Source of the DNA: JANJWP01 sp964482035
Lineage (GTDB): Bacteria; Patescibacteriota; Gracilibacteria; BD1-5; UBA2023
NCBI GenBank assembly: GCA_964482035.1
Contig: CAYZVC010000003.1
Coordinates: 124,001-188,000 of the forward strand
Direction: 5' to 3'
Length of the DNA: 64,000 bases
Part shown: piece by piece, positions 16,888 through 26,527 of the stretch
Position numbering within the stretch: position 1 is the stretch's first letter
How the letters are laid out: each line of letters starts with the position of its first letter
Notes under the pieces: generated by a model
What the model was told of the DNA's origin: nothing
Databases searched by the model: none
What the model saw: the letters and a program-made list of their open reading frames with translations, nothing else
Made by a program: the position numbers and the translations under genes

Positions 16888-18081
16888 TTATTTCACGAAG
16901 AGTTTCGCCGAGAGTTCATCGACCGCGTTCCGGTCCATCCCCTGCGTCAACCATTTCCAACGCATGACCGAGAGCGGATTTTTGGAATCCGATCCGTCGT
17001 GCGGATTCACTTGGACTTCGAAATGGAGATGCGGGCGGCCGAAATTCCTGTCCGGCACTCCGGTAATTCCGATATTTCCAAGGATTTCCCCGGCGACCAC
17101 GCTCTTTCCTTCGACGACGTCGGGAGCGAATTTGGAAAGGTGCGAATAGAACGTGATGTTTCCGTCCGCGGTTTTCAACCAGACCTGGTTTCCGCGATAG
17201 ATATCGAGGTTGAGGGCTTCCTGATCGGAATTCAGGACTTTCGCGCGGGTTATCCGGTCGAAATCCCTCCAGGCGAAGCCGGATACGACGCGTACGACCA
17301 CTCCGTCGCCCACCGCGCGCACGGGAGTGCCTACGGGGGCCATGAGGTCCCAACCGTGATGAATGCCGTCGGTAACGTCCTTACGGTACGGTCTTCCGCC
17401 TCCCGGAATGTCGGGGAATTCGGTAGGCATAGAGACTCCGGCGACGGGAATGACGTATTTCATGTTTTCGCGCGCCTTGATAAGGCCGTACACGCGCTCC
17501 GAGCGGTAAGAGAGGAGACCGGAACGGTACGACTGCGACAGGCCGGCGAGTTTTTCTTTGGCCGTAGCGCCCGAGGCGGAAATGGAGAGCCTGGATGCTT
17601 CGGCCGCGACACGGGACGCTTCCGCGGAATCGCGTGCGTAAACGAAGAGCGGCTCGTCGGCGAGGTCGGAGAGTTCTACGAAGAGGGCTTCCGGCTTAAG
17701 GATCGGCAAAGACATTCCCGATCCGGGAACCTCGAATCCCGATTGGAAAACGGAAATACGGACGGAATCGTCGGAACAATCGGCGGAAACCGACATGGGA
17801 ACGATTTCCGTGCGGATTCCGGAAGTCGAAAGCGAAGACCAGACCGGCTTGGAAAACGCGGAACAGTTCGCTTGGAGGGCGAATTTCTTATCGGAAACTT
17901 CGGGATACCGGAAAGTGACGAGCGTCGAACGGAGCTTCGGGACCGACAATACGAATTCCGAATTCGCGCTCGCGAGCACTTTCGGTGCGGGAATGGGGGC
18001 GGAAAGCTTCTCCGCCTGGATGGCGAAAACGGGGAGAAACGCGAAAACGAGAACTGCGGGAATGACGATGACGCGTTTCAT
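16888..18081 (-). CDS. Secreted M23-family peptidase
   Basis: A 397-residue exported protein that probably cuts or remodels peptidoglycan. A signal peptide (VIVIPAVLVFAFLPVFAIQA) is followed by a beta-rich region of about 200 residues and a C-terminal LytM/M23 domain with zinc motifs HHGWDLMAP (HxxxD type) and GRPHLHFEV (HxH). GDGVVVRV and the other lysostaphin-type core strands are present, so the enzyme looks active. I chose the ATG at 18081; the longer frame adds a non-signal stretch. No UGA codons. Confidence 0.92.
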   Translation of the reverse strand: MKRVIVIPAVLVFAFLPVFAIQAEKLSAPIPAPKVLASANSEFVLSVPKLRSTLVTFRYPEVSDKKFALQANCSAFSKPVWSSLSTSGIRTEIVPMSVSADCSDDSVRISVFQSGFEVPGSGMSLPILKPEALFVELSDLADEPLFVYARDSAEASRVAAEASRLSISASGATAKEKLAGLSQSYRSGLLSYRSERVYGLIKARENMKYVIPVAGVSMPTEFPDIPGGGRPYRKDVTDGIHHGWDLMAPVGTPVRAVGDGVVVRVVSGFAWRDFDRITRAKVLNSDQEALNLDIYRGNQVWLKTADGNITFYSHLSKFAPDVVEGKSVVAGEILGNIGITGVPDRNFGRPHLHFEVQVNPHDGSDSKNPLSVMRWKWLTQGMDRNAVDELSAKLFVK

Positions 18082-18470
18082 AATCGGTTTCTTGGGGTAA
18101 GGGAAAATCGGTGGAAACCGATAAATCACAAGATGTTGTGGCCGTTACGCCAGGCCGGGCGTACCTCTTCTCAATTTTGGCGGAAAAACTCGTTCAGATG
18201 GTAGGGATTTTGGCTTATTAATCAAACGGAAACCGTTTTATTTTTTTATACGCGAATACATAATTTCGTCGAAAACGGCACCCTGAACAAGAAATATGTT
18301 CTTCTTTTTTAGAAAATCCGTTCCTTGGCTTGCATGCGAGGTTTCTGATATCGCTTATTTATTACAGACTACAAATAAGACAAATGGCAATATCTCGTGT
18401 TTAGTCAGGGTTTCGGAAGTAGCGTATTATATCTGCGTACCCACCGAGGAAGCACAAATCAGCTTCTCTC

Positions 18471-18788
18471 CTAAAGGGACACCTGCTCATTAAGACAATC
18501 TCGCTCAATCAGAATGGCCCCGGTTCGTCAAATCGGTCAGCCTCCAACAAAAAAATAAAAACCAACACGTCGTTCCGACTCAGTGCGGACGGCCAGACCA
18601 ACGGAAGCGGATGAACCGCTTCCTCCGGAAAATTTTCCGGGCTTGCGGCGCGTCCGCTTCCAAAAGAATAAAAACAACAAATCGGAAAGGTAAAGATGCC
18701 GATTAATAAATTCCTGCCCAAATTGAGCGAGTCGGTACTCCACCGCCCCACTGACAAGGGAACCATTCCACCAGTACGTCGCATCCAT
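18471..18788 (-). CDS. Doubtful small ORF
   Basis: From the ATG at 18788 the frame runs 105 codons to a TAG at 18471 if two UGA codons near 18537 and 18528 are Gly. It contains EYRLAQFGQEFINRHLYL and a hydrophobic run (DLLFLFFW). Codon use is unlike the confident genes, there is no ribosome site, and it overlaps the hairpin-rich segment. It may be chance, or a remnant of a transferred gene. Confidence 0.2.
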
Positions 18789-18870
18789 GGCACCTAGCGT
18801 GACCTTCGCTGACTACTGGGGATCAAAACGACAACTCCAGCCTCCGTTACCCAACGCGCTGGGGTTTTTT
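18500..18870 (+). ncRNA. Candidate long structured RNA
   Basis: Perfect helices are nested here. GCGGACG pairs with CGTCCGC and encloses GGAAGCGG-ATGAA-CCGCTTCC and CCGGAAAA/TTTTCCGG, forming a three-way junction. Further on, CCCCA pairs with TGGGG and encloses GGAA-CCA-TTCC and AGCG-TGACCTT-CGCT. A plus-strand terminator follows at 18834. This density of perfect stems is not seen in the intergenic DNA elsewhere in the window. The 5' end and function are unknown. Confidence 0.4.
18834..18870 (+). terminator. Terminator at the end of the structured region
   Basis: ACTCCAGC pairs with GCTGGGGT, followed by TTTTTT on the plus strand; no plus-strand protein gene precedes it closely. Confidence 0.6.
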
Positions 18871-18951
18871 CATGCCTGAAAATTCAGAAAACCAGCGCCC
18901 ATCGGGAAGATACGACCATACCTAGACATTCCTTTCGACATCTTCGACACG

Positions 18952-18981
18952 AAAAAACCTCCGATTCCGGAGGTTTTTTAC
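18952..18981. terminator. Bidirectional terminator
   Basis: AAAAAACCTCCG-ATT-CCGGAGGTTTTTT; on the minus strand it overlaps the stop codon of the HD-domain gene. Confidence 0.9.
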
Positions 18982-20051
18982 GCGCTTCTTCCTAAAATTT
19001 GTTTGGTTTTCCCTCTCGTGGATTCCGATACGGGTTCCGTCGCGAGATACGACCGCCAATGGTCGACCTCGGCATTGATGAGCTGGAAAATCTGGGGATC
19101 GAGGCGTTCGGCGAGCGAAAGGTAATGCGCTTCCGTTTCTTCGAGCATCTTCACGAGAGCCTTGCGGTCAGGTTTGGACTTGTCGTTCTTATCGGGCTTC
19201 GGAGTACGGAGGTTATGAAGCCGATCGGCGAGTTTGTCGTACAATACCGCGATGAACAGCCGATTGGAAAGAACGAACTCGAAACGCGAAAAATATTCGT
19301 CGTCGGCACGGTCTTTCATGAGGCCACTCCATACTTTCGGGGGCGTAGCCAGCGGCGACCACCAGAGGAACGCCGGAGCGAGGTTCGTAACGTCGGTCAT
19401 GGCGTTCTCAAACGCGAGCAACGGCTTTTCCCATGCCCAAAGGTAGTCTTCCTTCCGTTTTTTCGAGAGCATTTCCACGGCTTCGACGATGGACTCCGCG
19501 AAAGAAATCATGAACGAAATCTTTTTTGAAGCCGCCGCCTTCCCCATCGCGGCGACGAATTGCGGACGCTTTTCTTCGGCTTTTCGTACGAAGCGGGCAA
19601 GGAGCTCCGCCTTTTTCACCGCGGGATCGGGCGCGTCTTCGATAACGTCGTGCAAAAGGGCGACGATGGCCTTGAACGTCGTGGGATTGGGAAATTCCTC
19701 GAGCGTGATTTTCGCGACCGCGATAGGATGCGTTACGTACGGTTCGCCGCTGTCTCGAACGACTCACTCGTGGGATTCCACGGCAATGTCGTATGCCAGG
19801 TCGAGGAACTCGATTTCCCATTCGAGGTCGATCTTTTCCGACATCTCCCGATACGCCGCCTCCGACATCGCGTACGCGAGTTCGGAATGTTCGCCGGTAT
19901 TCTCCGGATCGAGGCGTTCGAGGGTCTGTTTGAAGATGCCGGGAATGAACCCCGATCTATACGTATGGGAAAGGAGCGAGCGCGTATGGAGAAGGAATTT
20001 TTCCTTTTCTCACGGCGTTCGCACAAGAGCGTTCGAGGATGTCCTAGGCAT
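18978..20051 (-). CDS. HD-domain protein related to RelA/SpoT hydrolase domains
   Basis: A 357-residue protein. Its HD domain is typical of (p)ppGpp hydrolases: SGEPYVTHPIAVA, then VALLHDVIEDAP, then a later helix with YDKLADRLHNLRT (the DRLHN motif). No synthetase (RelA_SpoT) domain, TGS or ACT domain follows, so it resembles a stand-alone hydrolase, MESH1-like in layout but longer. An N-terminal helical extension of about 90 residues is not recognised. UGA at 20010 and 19764 is Gly; without it the HD motif's first half would be lost. ATG at 20051 preferred (an alternative ATG lies at 20069). Confidence 0.88.
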
Positions 20052-20117
20052 GTCTGAGCCCGTTCCCATACGGAAAAATGAAATTTTCGCCACGTTCGTC
20101 CGGCGGATGTTCTTCTG

Positions 20118-20146
20118 ATATTACCAATATGTTACTTTTTTGTCAA
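20118..20146 (-). promoter_or_regulatory. Strong promoter of the HD-domain gene
   Basis: Minus strand: -35 TTGACA (20141-20146), 17-bp spacer, -10 TAATAT (20118-20123). Nearly consensus. Confidence 0.8.
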
Positions 20147-20221
20147 TCCATGACGGGAATACGGAGAAAGGGCCGGAATGCCAGTACGCCCCGCCGGCAC
20201 GAAGGGAGCGTGGCGGCGGCT

Positions 20222-20249
20222 TTGACAGCGAAAACGCTCCGGATATACT
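20222..20249 (+). promoter_or_regulatory. Promoter of the mtaB-like gene
   Basis: -35 TTGACA (20222-20227), 16-bp spacer, -10 TATACT (20244-20249), 9 nt before the ATG, so the mRNA may be leaderless or nearly so. Confidence 0.75.
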
Positions 20250-20257
20250 CCCGGCGT

Positions 20258-21694
20258 ATGGAATACCGAATCTTCGGGTGTAAGACGAACAAGTACTTCA
20301 CCGACAAATGGCTCTCCAGCCCCGACTTCTCATCGAAGCCGGGGATTTTCGTCGCTTCGTGCGTCGTGACCGAGAACGCCAAGCGCAAATGGAAGCGGTT
20401 CGTAAAAAAGGCGGCGGCGGATTTGCCGGAAGGCGGAAAAATCTACCTTTCCGGGTGCGGAAGCCTCACCGAAGGCAAGGTTTCGGACCGTTTTTACGAA
20501 GAATATCCCGATTTGGCCCCGCTCCGAGACAAGATCGAACTGCTCGCCGAAGATCCCGACGACGCGGAAGGAGGATTCCGTCGCGACCACCCGCACGACG
20601 CCGCAGGGAAATCCGAGACCTCGGACGAAGGCGTTCCGTCGCCGAGCGGCGCGTCTGAACGTTCCGGCATGAACAAACGCGCGGAAGCGGTGGAAAACCG
20701 GAAAAAATCTCCTTCCGAACGCGTACTTTCGCTTAAGTCCGCCCTTTCGAAGTCGAACCTCTTCACGCGCAAATATTCGGTCGTTCAGACCGGTTGCGAC
20801 AACCTCTGCACCTTCTGCCTCACGGTCGCCGCACGCGGAGCCCACAAGTGGCGCACGTCGGACGAAATTACGGACGAAATCGACGAATTCGCCCTAAACG
20901 GCGGTGCCGAGACCGTCCTCACAGGCACGAACGTCGGAGCTTGGGGATCGGTCGATTCGAACGACTTCGAAAACGGGCGCCTCTACGAGCTCATCGAAAC
21001 GCTCTGGAAAGAAACCGACATCCGCCGAGTGCGCGTTTCGAGCCTGGGACCGGAATTCCTCTCTCCCGAAATGCTCGCTACGTTCACGAAAGCGCGTTCC
21101 CACGCCTACGTCCACCTTTCCGTACAATCGGGATCGGACGCGATCCTGAAAAAAATGCGCCGAAAATACGGCCGCGATTTCCTTCGCGAAAAACTCGCCG
21201 AAATCCGGAAACTCGTCCGTGAAGACGGGGTTGAAATCAATATCGGCGCGGATCTCATCGTGGGCTTCCCCGGCGAAACCGACGCGGATTTCGAAGATAC
21301 GCTTTCGCTCGTGCGCGATTTCGACATCACGCAGGTCCACGCGTTTCCGTTTTCCCCGCACGAGGGACTCCATGCCGTACCGGCCTCCAAGCTGCCGGAC
21401 CAAATCCCCGATTCGGTAAAATCCGAACGGATGGCACGCCTCGTCGCCGAAGCGGAATCCGTCCGCGAAGCCTTTCTCGCGAAGCACGACGGACGGGAGC
21501 TCGAACTCCTTCCCGAAGGTTCGCCGACGCGTGAGAAGTTTTCCGGATGGAGCGAAAACCATATCGCGCTGAACGAGAGGAATTTCGTTCCGAACGTTGG
21601 ACAGGAATTGAAAAAATGACTCCCGATCCGCGGCGTTTACCGTTATTTTCCAGGTGCCGCGAAGTTTTCTTGACAAACCGAATCCGATACGTAG
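20258..21694 (+). CDS. mtaB: Radical SAM methylthiotransferase, MtaB-like
   Basis: A 478-residue enzyme of the MiaB/MtaB family, which adds a methylthio group to the modified A37 of tRNAs. The N-terminal domain has three cluster Cys (FGCKTNKYF, VASCVVTEN, YLSGCGS). The radical SAM motif is CDNLCTFC, followed by LTGTNVGAW, HLSVQSGSD and IVGFPGET. The GCK-type N-terminus favours MtaB over MiaB. A disordered, charged insert of about 60 residues separates the two domains. UGA at 21617 and 21668 is Gly, so the protein runs to the TAG at 21692, across the next gene's -35 box. Confidence 0.88.
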
Positions 21695-21697
21695 ATT
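21670..21697 (+). promoter_or_regulatory. Promoter of the 48-residue protein gene
   Basis: -35 TTGACA (21670-21675), 16-bp spacer, -10 TAGATT (21692-21697); it overlaps the 3' end of the mtaB-like reading frame. Confidence 0.6.
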
Positions 21698-21723
21698 CCA
21701 GGCCTATTTTTAGGTTTGAAACT

Positions 21724-21870
21724 ATGGCGGGACACGGACACGGGGGCGGGCACGCACCGAAAGCATCCAGCAACCACGGAGGAGGCGGAGGAGGATTGAA
21801 ACTCGGCACCGCGCCGCTCGCGCTCTGCGCGGTGGTCGCCACTACCATCCTCGCGATTCTCGGGATTTAG
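21724..21870 (+). CDS. Tiny His/Gly-rich membrane protein, 48 residues
   Basis: The N-terminal half is GHGHGGGHAPKASSNHGGGG, a possible metal-binding or flexible tail, and the C-terminal half is one membrane helix (LALCAVVATTILAILGI). It has its own promoter 27 nt upstream and ends in TAG. The trxA gene follows 132 bp later. Function unknown; the layout suggests a bitopic peptide with a cytoplasmic His-rich arm. Confidence 0.6.
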   Translation: MAGHGHGGGHAPKASSNHGGGGGGLKLGTAPLALCAVVATTILAILGI

Positions 21871-22002
21871 TTTTCCCTTTCGGAAAGGGATTCCAACGGA
21901 AAGGAGCGAGGAAAAATCCTCGGACGGATTGATTTCCCGGCTTCTCGGAGTAGTATCCAACGTCGCTTGCAAAGGCGAACGCATTTTTCATAACTCAAAA
22001 AC

Positions 22003-22320
22003 ATGGCAAATCTTAAGGTCGTTACCGACGCTTCGTTCGAAGCCGACACCGCTACCGGACTCACTCTCGTAGATTTTTGGGCAGAATGGTGCGGACCGTG
22101 CCGCATGATGCTTCCGCGTCTCGAAGAGCTCGCCGCGAAGACCGAAGGCAAGGCCGTCATCGCCAAGATGAACGTCGACGAAAATCCGATCACCCCGTCC
22201 GGGTTCCGCATCATGTCGATTCCGACCATGATCCTCTTTAAAGACGGCAAACCGGTCGAAAAGATCGTCGGTACCCAAGACGTATCGGCTCTCGAAGCCA
22301 TGCTCTCCCGCCACGCTTAA
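22003..22320 (+). CDS. trxA: Thioredoxin
   Basis: A 105-residue cytoplasmic dithiol reductase. The active site WAEWCGPCRMM and the cis-Pro loop (IMSIPTMILFKDG) are both intact, and the length is standard. No UGA codons; terminator 16 bases downstream. Confidence 0.97.
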   Translation: MANLKVVTDASFEADTATGLTLVDFWAEWCGPCRMMLPRLEELAAKTEGKAVIAKMNVDENPITPSGFRIMSIPTMILFKDGKPVEKIVGTQDVSALEAMLSRHA

Positions 22321-22334
22321 CCGCCCGGAAGACC

Positions 22335-22368
22335 GAAATCCCCCGCGTCGACGCGGGGGATTTTTTGA
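22335..22368 (+). terminator. Terminator of trxA
   Basis: AAATCCCCCGCG-TCGA-CGCGGGGGATTTTTT. Confidence 0.9.
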
Positions 22369-22398
22369 CTTCGGAGCCCTTCCGTACACAATCGCGGC

Positions 22399-23424
22399 AT
22401 GTCCAAACGCTTTCGCGAGGCCGCGCGCAACTACGCGTCCACCATGGGATTCCTCTTTCTGACCTACGGATTCTACTGGGGGTCGGGGAGGTTCGCCCAC
22501 CTGTTCACCGGCAACCACGTCTTTCCGGGGTTCTGAACGGCGTTCACCACCGATGCCGCGTTCGTGGCCGTCATTTGGGCGTACGCTGCCGTGCTGCCCC
22601 TCTATTACGCGTTCGAGAAGGGCGAATCTTCGGCGTACCGGTTCTTCAAAGGCCTTACGGAACGGAACTTCGGCGAAGAGTGGAAAAAGGCCGGGAGGTC
22701 GCTCGCGCTCAAGGCGTTTTTCGCTCCCCTCATGATCGGCTGGGTACTTTCGCACGCTTCGCAATCGGCGATCGGCATCGAACGGTATTTTTTCTCGGGC
22801 AAACTCGATTGGGACGCGTTCACGACCGTTCCGTTCTTCGCGTTCGCGTTCCAAGCGGTCCTCTTCGCCGACGTGTTCTTCTTTACGGCCGGATACCTGT
22901 TGGAAGCCGGGATATTGAAAAACCGCATCGTGTCGGTCGATCCCACCGTATCGGGATGGGCCGTCTGCCTTTTGTGCTACCCCCCTTTCAACGGCGCGAC
23001 CAATTCGATTCTCGGATGGTATTCTTCGGATACGCCGGTACTGCCGCATTCCCCTTCGGTCACCTTGGTATTGAACGTCCTAGTCATCGGCCTCATGGCG
23101 TTTTACGCCTACGCCTCCGTCGCGCTGGGCTGGAAGGCTTCCAACCTCACCAACCGCGGCATCGTGGCCAAAGGCCCGTATCGCTGGATACGCCATCCCG
23201 CCTATGCCGCGAAGAACTTCGCCTGGTGGATCGGGGCCGTACCGGCGGTCATCGCCGCATGGGGATCGAAAAGCCTTTTGTTCGCGGTACTGTCGCTCGC
23301 CGCGTGGACGGGAATCTACTACCTTCGCGCGATAACCGAAGAGCGCCACCTGCTCATGGCCGACAACGGGTACGCCGAATACAAGAAGAAGGTTCCCTAC
23401 CGGTTCGTTCCGGGAATCTGGTAA
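22399..23424 (+). CDS. Isoprenylcysteine carboxyl methyltransferase-like membrane protein
   Basis: A 341-residue polytopic protein with about seven hydrophobic segments. The C-terminal third has the SAM-binding pattern of the ICMT/PEMT superfamily: KGPYRWIRHPAYAAKNFAWW and EERHLLMADNGYAEYKKKVP. Bacterial members methylate lipids or small molecules; the substrate here cannot be inferred. The N-terminal half looks like additional membrane helices specific to this lineage. UGA at 22534 is Gly. The start ATG at 22399 lies about 25 bases past a -35-like TTGACT. Confidence 0.8.
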
Positions 23425-23435
23425 ACGTCCCGGTC

Positions 23436-23500
23436 GGATTGGGCGAGCGCGGCCTGACTCCTAGGGTCCTAAAGTCGCTGCGGCCGCGCTCGCCCAATCC
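23436..23500 (-). repeat. Structured hairpin repeat, copy 2 (opposite orientation)
   Basis: Arms 23436-23454 and 23482-23500 are a perfect 19-bp inverted repeat. Read on the minus strand, the loop is GCAGCGACTT, TAGG-AC-CCTA, GGAGTCA, matching copy 1 except for C to T near the end. It begins 11 bp after the stop codon of the methyltransferase-like gene. Outer-arm sequence differs from copy 1 but shares GGATTG with copy 3. Confidence 0.9.
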
Positions 23501-23531
23501 TCCATCCCCTTCTGCATATTTCCGGAAGAAT

Positions 23532-23565
23532 CGAAAACCCCCTCGGATTTCGAGGGGGTTTTATT
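23532..23565. terminator. Bidirectional terminator
   Basis: AAACCCCCTCG-GATTT-CGAGGGGGTTTTATTTT, between convergent genes. Confidence 0.9.
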
Positions 23566-23574
23566 TTGCCAAGC

Positions 23575-26271
23575 TTACTTCGCGACCCGGTCGAGCGAGT
23601 ACTGTTCGACGAACTGGGTGAGGAGCGGCGGCGGGTTCTTAATGGCGCGGGAAGAGTAGTTGATGGTGACGCCGGTAGTGAGCGCGGTGGAGAAGACCGT
23701 ACCGCGGACGTAGGTGCGTTCGTCTACGAGCGGCGCAGCGTTGCCGTAGACGTTTCCGTCGACGGAAAGGCGGTTGGTGGTCTTGGTTCCGTTTCCGCGG
23801 ATGTCGCCGCGCATGACGAGGAACGCGCCCGCGATCTTGGTTACGCCCGGCTCGACGATGATTCGGCCGTTCTTCACGATGAAAGCGTAGCTCGCGTCCT
23901 TGTTGGCGTACGCCATGTTTCCGGTAATGCGGAGGGTTCCGTTTTCCACGACGATGGTGCGGACTTTGGAAAGCGAGACGTCGGAAGTCGTCGATCCGAT
24001 TTCGAGTTCGCCGTTGGAGAGCACGCGTACGCGTTCGTCGTCACCCATCTGCGGCAACGCGTCGAAGTCGCCTTCGGAGTGGACTTCGAGATTTCCGGAG
24101 TACTGGTTCGACGACACGGTTTCGAGCGATCCGAGCTGGGCCTTGTTCGTGCCCACCGGAATGGTCGCGGTAGCGGTAGCGGACGAAAGGTTGCGTCCGG
24201 ATCCGAGATCGCCGGAGACGATGGAAGCCGTGGTGAAGTTCCCCTTCTTGAGATTGTCCAGGAAGGTATTGGCGATGGTGTTCACGTCGTATCCGGTAGC
24301 GCGCGCGAGGTACGCGTTTCCGCCTACGGTATTGGAAACCACGCTCTTGGCGACTCGGACGTTCACGTCTTCCTGAAGGAAGCGGATGCCGACGTAGAAT
24401 TCGCCCGGAAGGGTGTCGCGGTAGGTTTCGTTGGACGCGAGCGGCGCGGTTTTTCCCTTGAAGGTCGCGAGCTGGTTGCCGTTCCACAGGGTGTATCCGT
24501 CGCGGCAGGCGACGTCGTGGTAGTTGAAGACGATGCCTCCGGATCCGTCGACCGCCGAGGAGCCGACCTTCATGTTGGAACCCGCGGGTCCGACGCAGAG
24601 GTCGCTTTCGGAAATCACGCGGGAAACGTCGGTACCGGAAATGACCGGGGAAGCGTTGGTCACGTAGGTGTCCTTGCCCGAAATGTAGATCGGGTAGGTC
24701 GCGAAGAACGAGAGGGTGTCGCTGTCCGAGAAGACGCGGACGCCGTCGCCGACGATGGCGCGGTAGGAGGAAACCGAGAGGTTTCCGGCGCTTCCCGGAT
24801 TGGTCGTCGTCATGCGGATTTCGTTGGCGTTTCCGCCCGGATTGGTGGAACCGATGGTACAGGTCGAAGTACAGGCGTATCCGGCTTTTCCGTTATTGGT
24901 ACCGGCGTCGCAAGATTCGCTCTGTCCCGATCCGTTGGGGCGCTGGAGGATTCCATCGCCGCAGAAGCCCGGCGTTCCGCCGCCTCCGGAAGAGGAACCG
25001 CCGCCTCCGCCTCCGGAAGAAGAGGAGGACGAGGAAGAGGACGAAGATCCGCCGCCTTGGCCGGTAACGGTAATGGAACCGATACATGCGGCAGCGGGAG
25101 CCGATTCGTTATTTACGAGACAGCGCGGGGAGTAGAGGCCGGTGGAGTACGAACAGGTCTGGACGTTGGTCGCTCCGGTGAAGGTCTGTCCGTTTCCGCA
25201 CTCGATGACGTACTGGTTGGCGACCGGCGGGTTGTTGGAGTTACAGGTGATGCGGCTCGTGAGGGCGCCGACGTTGGACGAATTCGCGGAGAGGCTGATG
25301 GATTGGCACTGGGCGCTCGATCCGCCGCCGCCGGTGACGGTAACGCTCGCGGTACATGCGGCGGAGAACGCGGTTTCGGCGTCTACGCGGCAACGCGGGG
25401 AATAGCTTCCGGCCGCTGCGTAGGTACAGTTGAGCGTGTTTCCGGTACCGGTCTGGGTGGTTCCGTTTCCGCACTCGATGGTGTATTGGGTCGCGGCGTT
25501 GGGCGCGACGGCGTTACAGGAGACGACCATGGATCCGCCCGTAATGACGGAGGCGGAAGATACGGTCGCGTTCTGACAGGAAGTATTGGAGACGACGGTG
25601 GTCGGGCGGCAGGAGTTGGGGTCGCAGATTTCGCCCGGAGCGAGTCCCGCACCGGTAGGATCTTCGGGGTCGCAGGTTTCTTCGGGGTCGACGACGCCGT
25701 CGCCGCACCAGCGGGGGTAGATGTTGAAGCACTCGTGGTCCATCGTGATGCTCGAGAGATCGAACCCGAGACCGAGGTTGCCACGGTCGGTAACGCTCGG
25801 AACTCCTCCGGAAAACGGGGACGTGTAATAGGAACCGTTGAGGGTAGTGCCGCCCGAAGACCTCGGAGCGCGACGGATCGCGTAGGTCACTTGGGCTACG
25901 GGAGTTCCGCGGTCAGCGGGAACGAGGTTCGCGAGGTTGAGGCTCGAGAGGGAATTGTTCCAAGCCACGAAATACTGCCCCGGTGCGGGAGCGTACGAGG
26001 TGGTCTGAACCCATCCGTTCGGAATGTTGACCTTACCGCCCTTCACGAAGACGTCGATCCTGGAGGATGCGGAAACGTAGGATTCGCCGGCGGCGTTGTA
26101 ACGGTCCCAGAGATGTCCCTGGAAATTTCCGTAGAAATCCACGTTCCAGCTTCCGCCGTCACAGCTGGAAGTCGGGGAAGCCACGTCGGTAACGACGAGC
26201 GCGGATGCCGAAAGGGGCAGGAGCCCGCAGGTCGCGGCGAGCGCGAGGAGGATTCGGGTCTTCATGGCCAT
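23575..26271 (-). CDS. Large secreted surface protein with Cys-rich repeats
   Basis: An 898-residue exported protein with a signal peptide (TRILLALAATCGLLPLSASA). Two Myxococcus-type Cys-rich repeats are visible: CGDGVVDPEETCDPEDPTG and CGDGILQRPNGSGQSESCD. Between them are two PKD/Ig-like segments, each with ECGNGxTxTG, CxY and YSPRCxV motifs. A Ser/Gly linker (about residues 413-437) separates the Cys-rich front from a beta-rich C-terminal half with no further domains recognised. Likely displayed on the cell surface. It has no UGA codons despite its length, unlike the tandem surface proteins. Confidence 0.85.
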   Translation of the reverse strand: MAMKTRILLALAATCGLLPLSASALVVTDVASPTSSCDGGSWNVDFYGNFQGHLWDRYNAAGESYVSASSRIDVFVKGGKVNIPNGWVQTTSYAPAPGQYFVAWNNSLSSLNLANLVPADRGTPVAQVTYAIRRAPRSSGGTTLNGSYYTSPFSGGVPSVTDRGNLGLGFDLSSITMDHECFNIYPRWCGDGVVDPEETCDPEDPTGAGLAPGEICDPNSCRPTTVVSNTSCQNATVSSASVITGGSMVVSCNAVAPNAATQYTIECGNGTTQTGTGNTLNCTYAAAGSYSPRCRVDAETAFSAACTASVTVTGGGGSSAQCQSISLSANSSNVGALTSRITCNSNNPPVANQYVIECGNGQTFTGATNVQTCSYSTGLYSPRCLVNNESAPAAACIGSITVTGQGGGSSSSSSSSSSSGGGGGGSSSGGGGTPGFCGDGILQRPNGSGQSESCDAGTNNGKAGYACTSTCTIGSTNPGGNANEIRMTTTNPGSAGNLSVSSYRAIVGDGVRVFSDSDTLSFFATYPIYISGKDTYVTNASPVISGTDVSRVISESDLCVGPAGSNMKVGSSAVDGSGGIVFNYHDVACRDGYTLWNGNQLATFKGKTAPLASNETYRDTLPGEFYVGIRFLQEDVNVRVAKSVVSNTVGGNAYLARATGYDVNTIANTFLDNLKKGNFTTASIVSGDLGSGRNLSSATATATIPVGTNKAQLGSLETVSSNQYSGNLEVHSEGDFDALPQMGDDERVRVLSNGELEIGSTTSDVSLSKVRTIVVENGTLRITGNMAYANKDASYAFIVKNGRIIVEPGVTKIAGAFLVMRGDIRGNGTKTTNRLSVDGNVYGNAAPLVDERTYVRGTVFSTALTTGVTINYSSRAIKNPPPLLTQFVEQYSLDRVAK

Positions 26272-26283
26272 ATGGGCGATAAG

Positions 26284-26454
26284 TTAGAATTCGGAAGCCT
26301 TTCCGGAAACGACGACCGGAGCGTCTTTTCCCGGAGACACGGAAGTGACTCCGTCTTGCGACGGAGCCCCCTTTTCCGTAGATTTGTCGGCCCCGCAGGA
26401 AGCGAGAGCCACGGCCGAGACGGCCAAGATGAGAGCGATGCGTCCGATTTTCAC
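26284..26454 (-). CDS. Small lipoprotein, 56 residues
   Basis: A GTG start at 26454 gives KIGRIALILAVSAVALASC, a short signal with a lipobox (ALASC; Cys at residue 20), then 36 polar residues (GADKSTEKGAPSQDG...). It ends in TAA 12 bp before the large surface gene on the same strand, probably in one operon. No family is recognised. Confidence 0.6.
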   Translation of the reverse strand: MKIGRIALILAVSAVALASCGADKSTEKGAPSQDGVTSVSPGKDAPVVVSGKASEF

Positions 26455-26527
26455 CGTACCGAAAGGTTAAGTATCCTTCAGATGATAGTGAACGGGGCGG
26501 AAAGTCAACCCTCGGAAGACGCGGGAA

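Larger units (their letters stand above)
18082..18977. other. Gene-poor region of about 0.9 kb with unusual composition
   Basis: No confident protein gene is seen. The first 400 bases are more AT-rich than the surroundings (including AAACGG-AAA-CCGTTT followed by TATTTTTTTATA) and hold a weak 65-codon plus-strand ORF (18296-18493). The rest is dense in hairpins and ends in a plus-strand terminator. A 105-codon minus-strand ORF (18471-18788 under table 25) also crosses it. Composition suggests acquired DNA or a long RNA gene. Confidence 0.6.

Noticed and set aside
18296..18493. A 65-codon plus-strand ORF
   Set aside because: Atypical codon use, no ribosome site and no domain; left as part of the gene-poor region.
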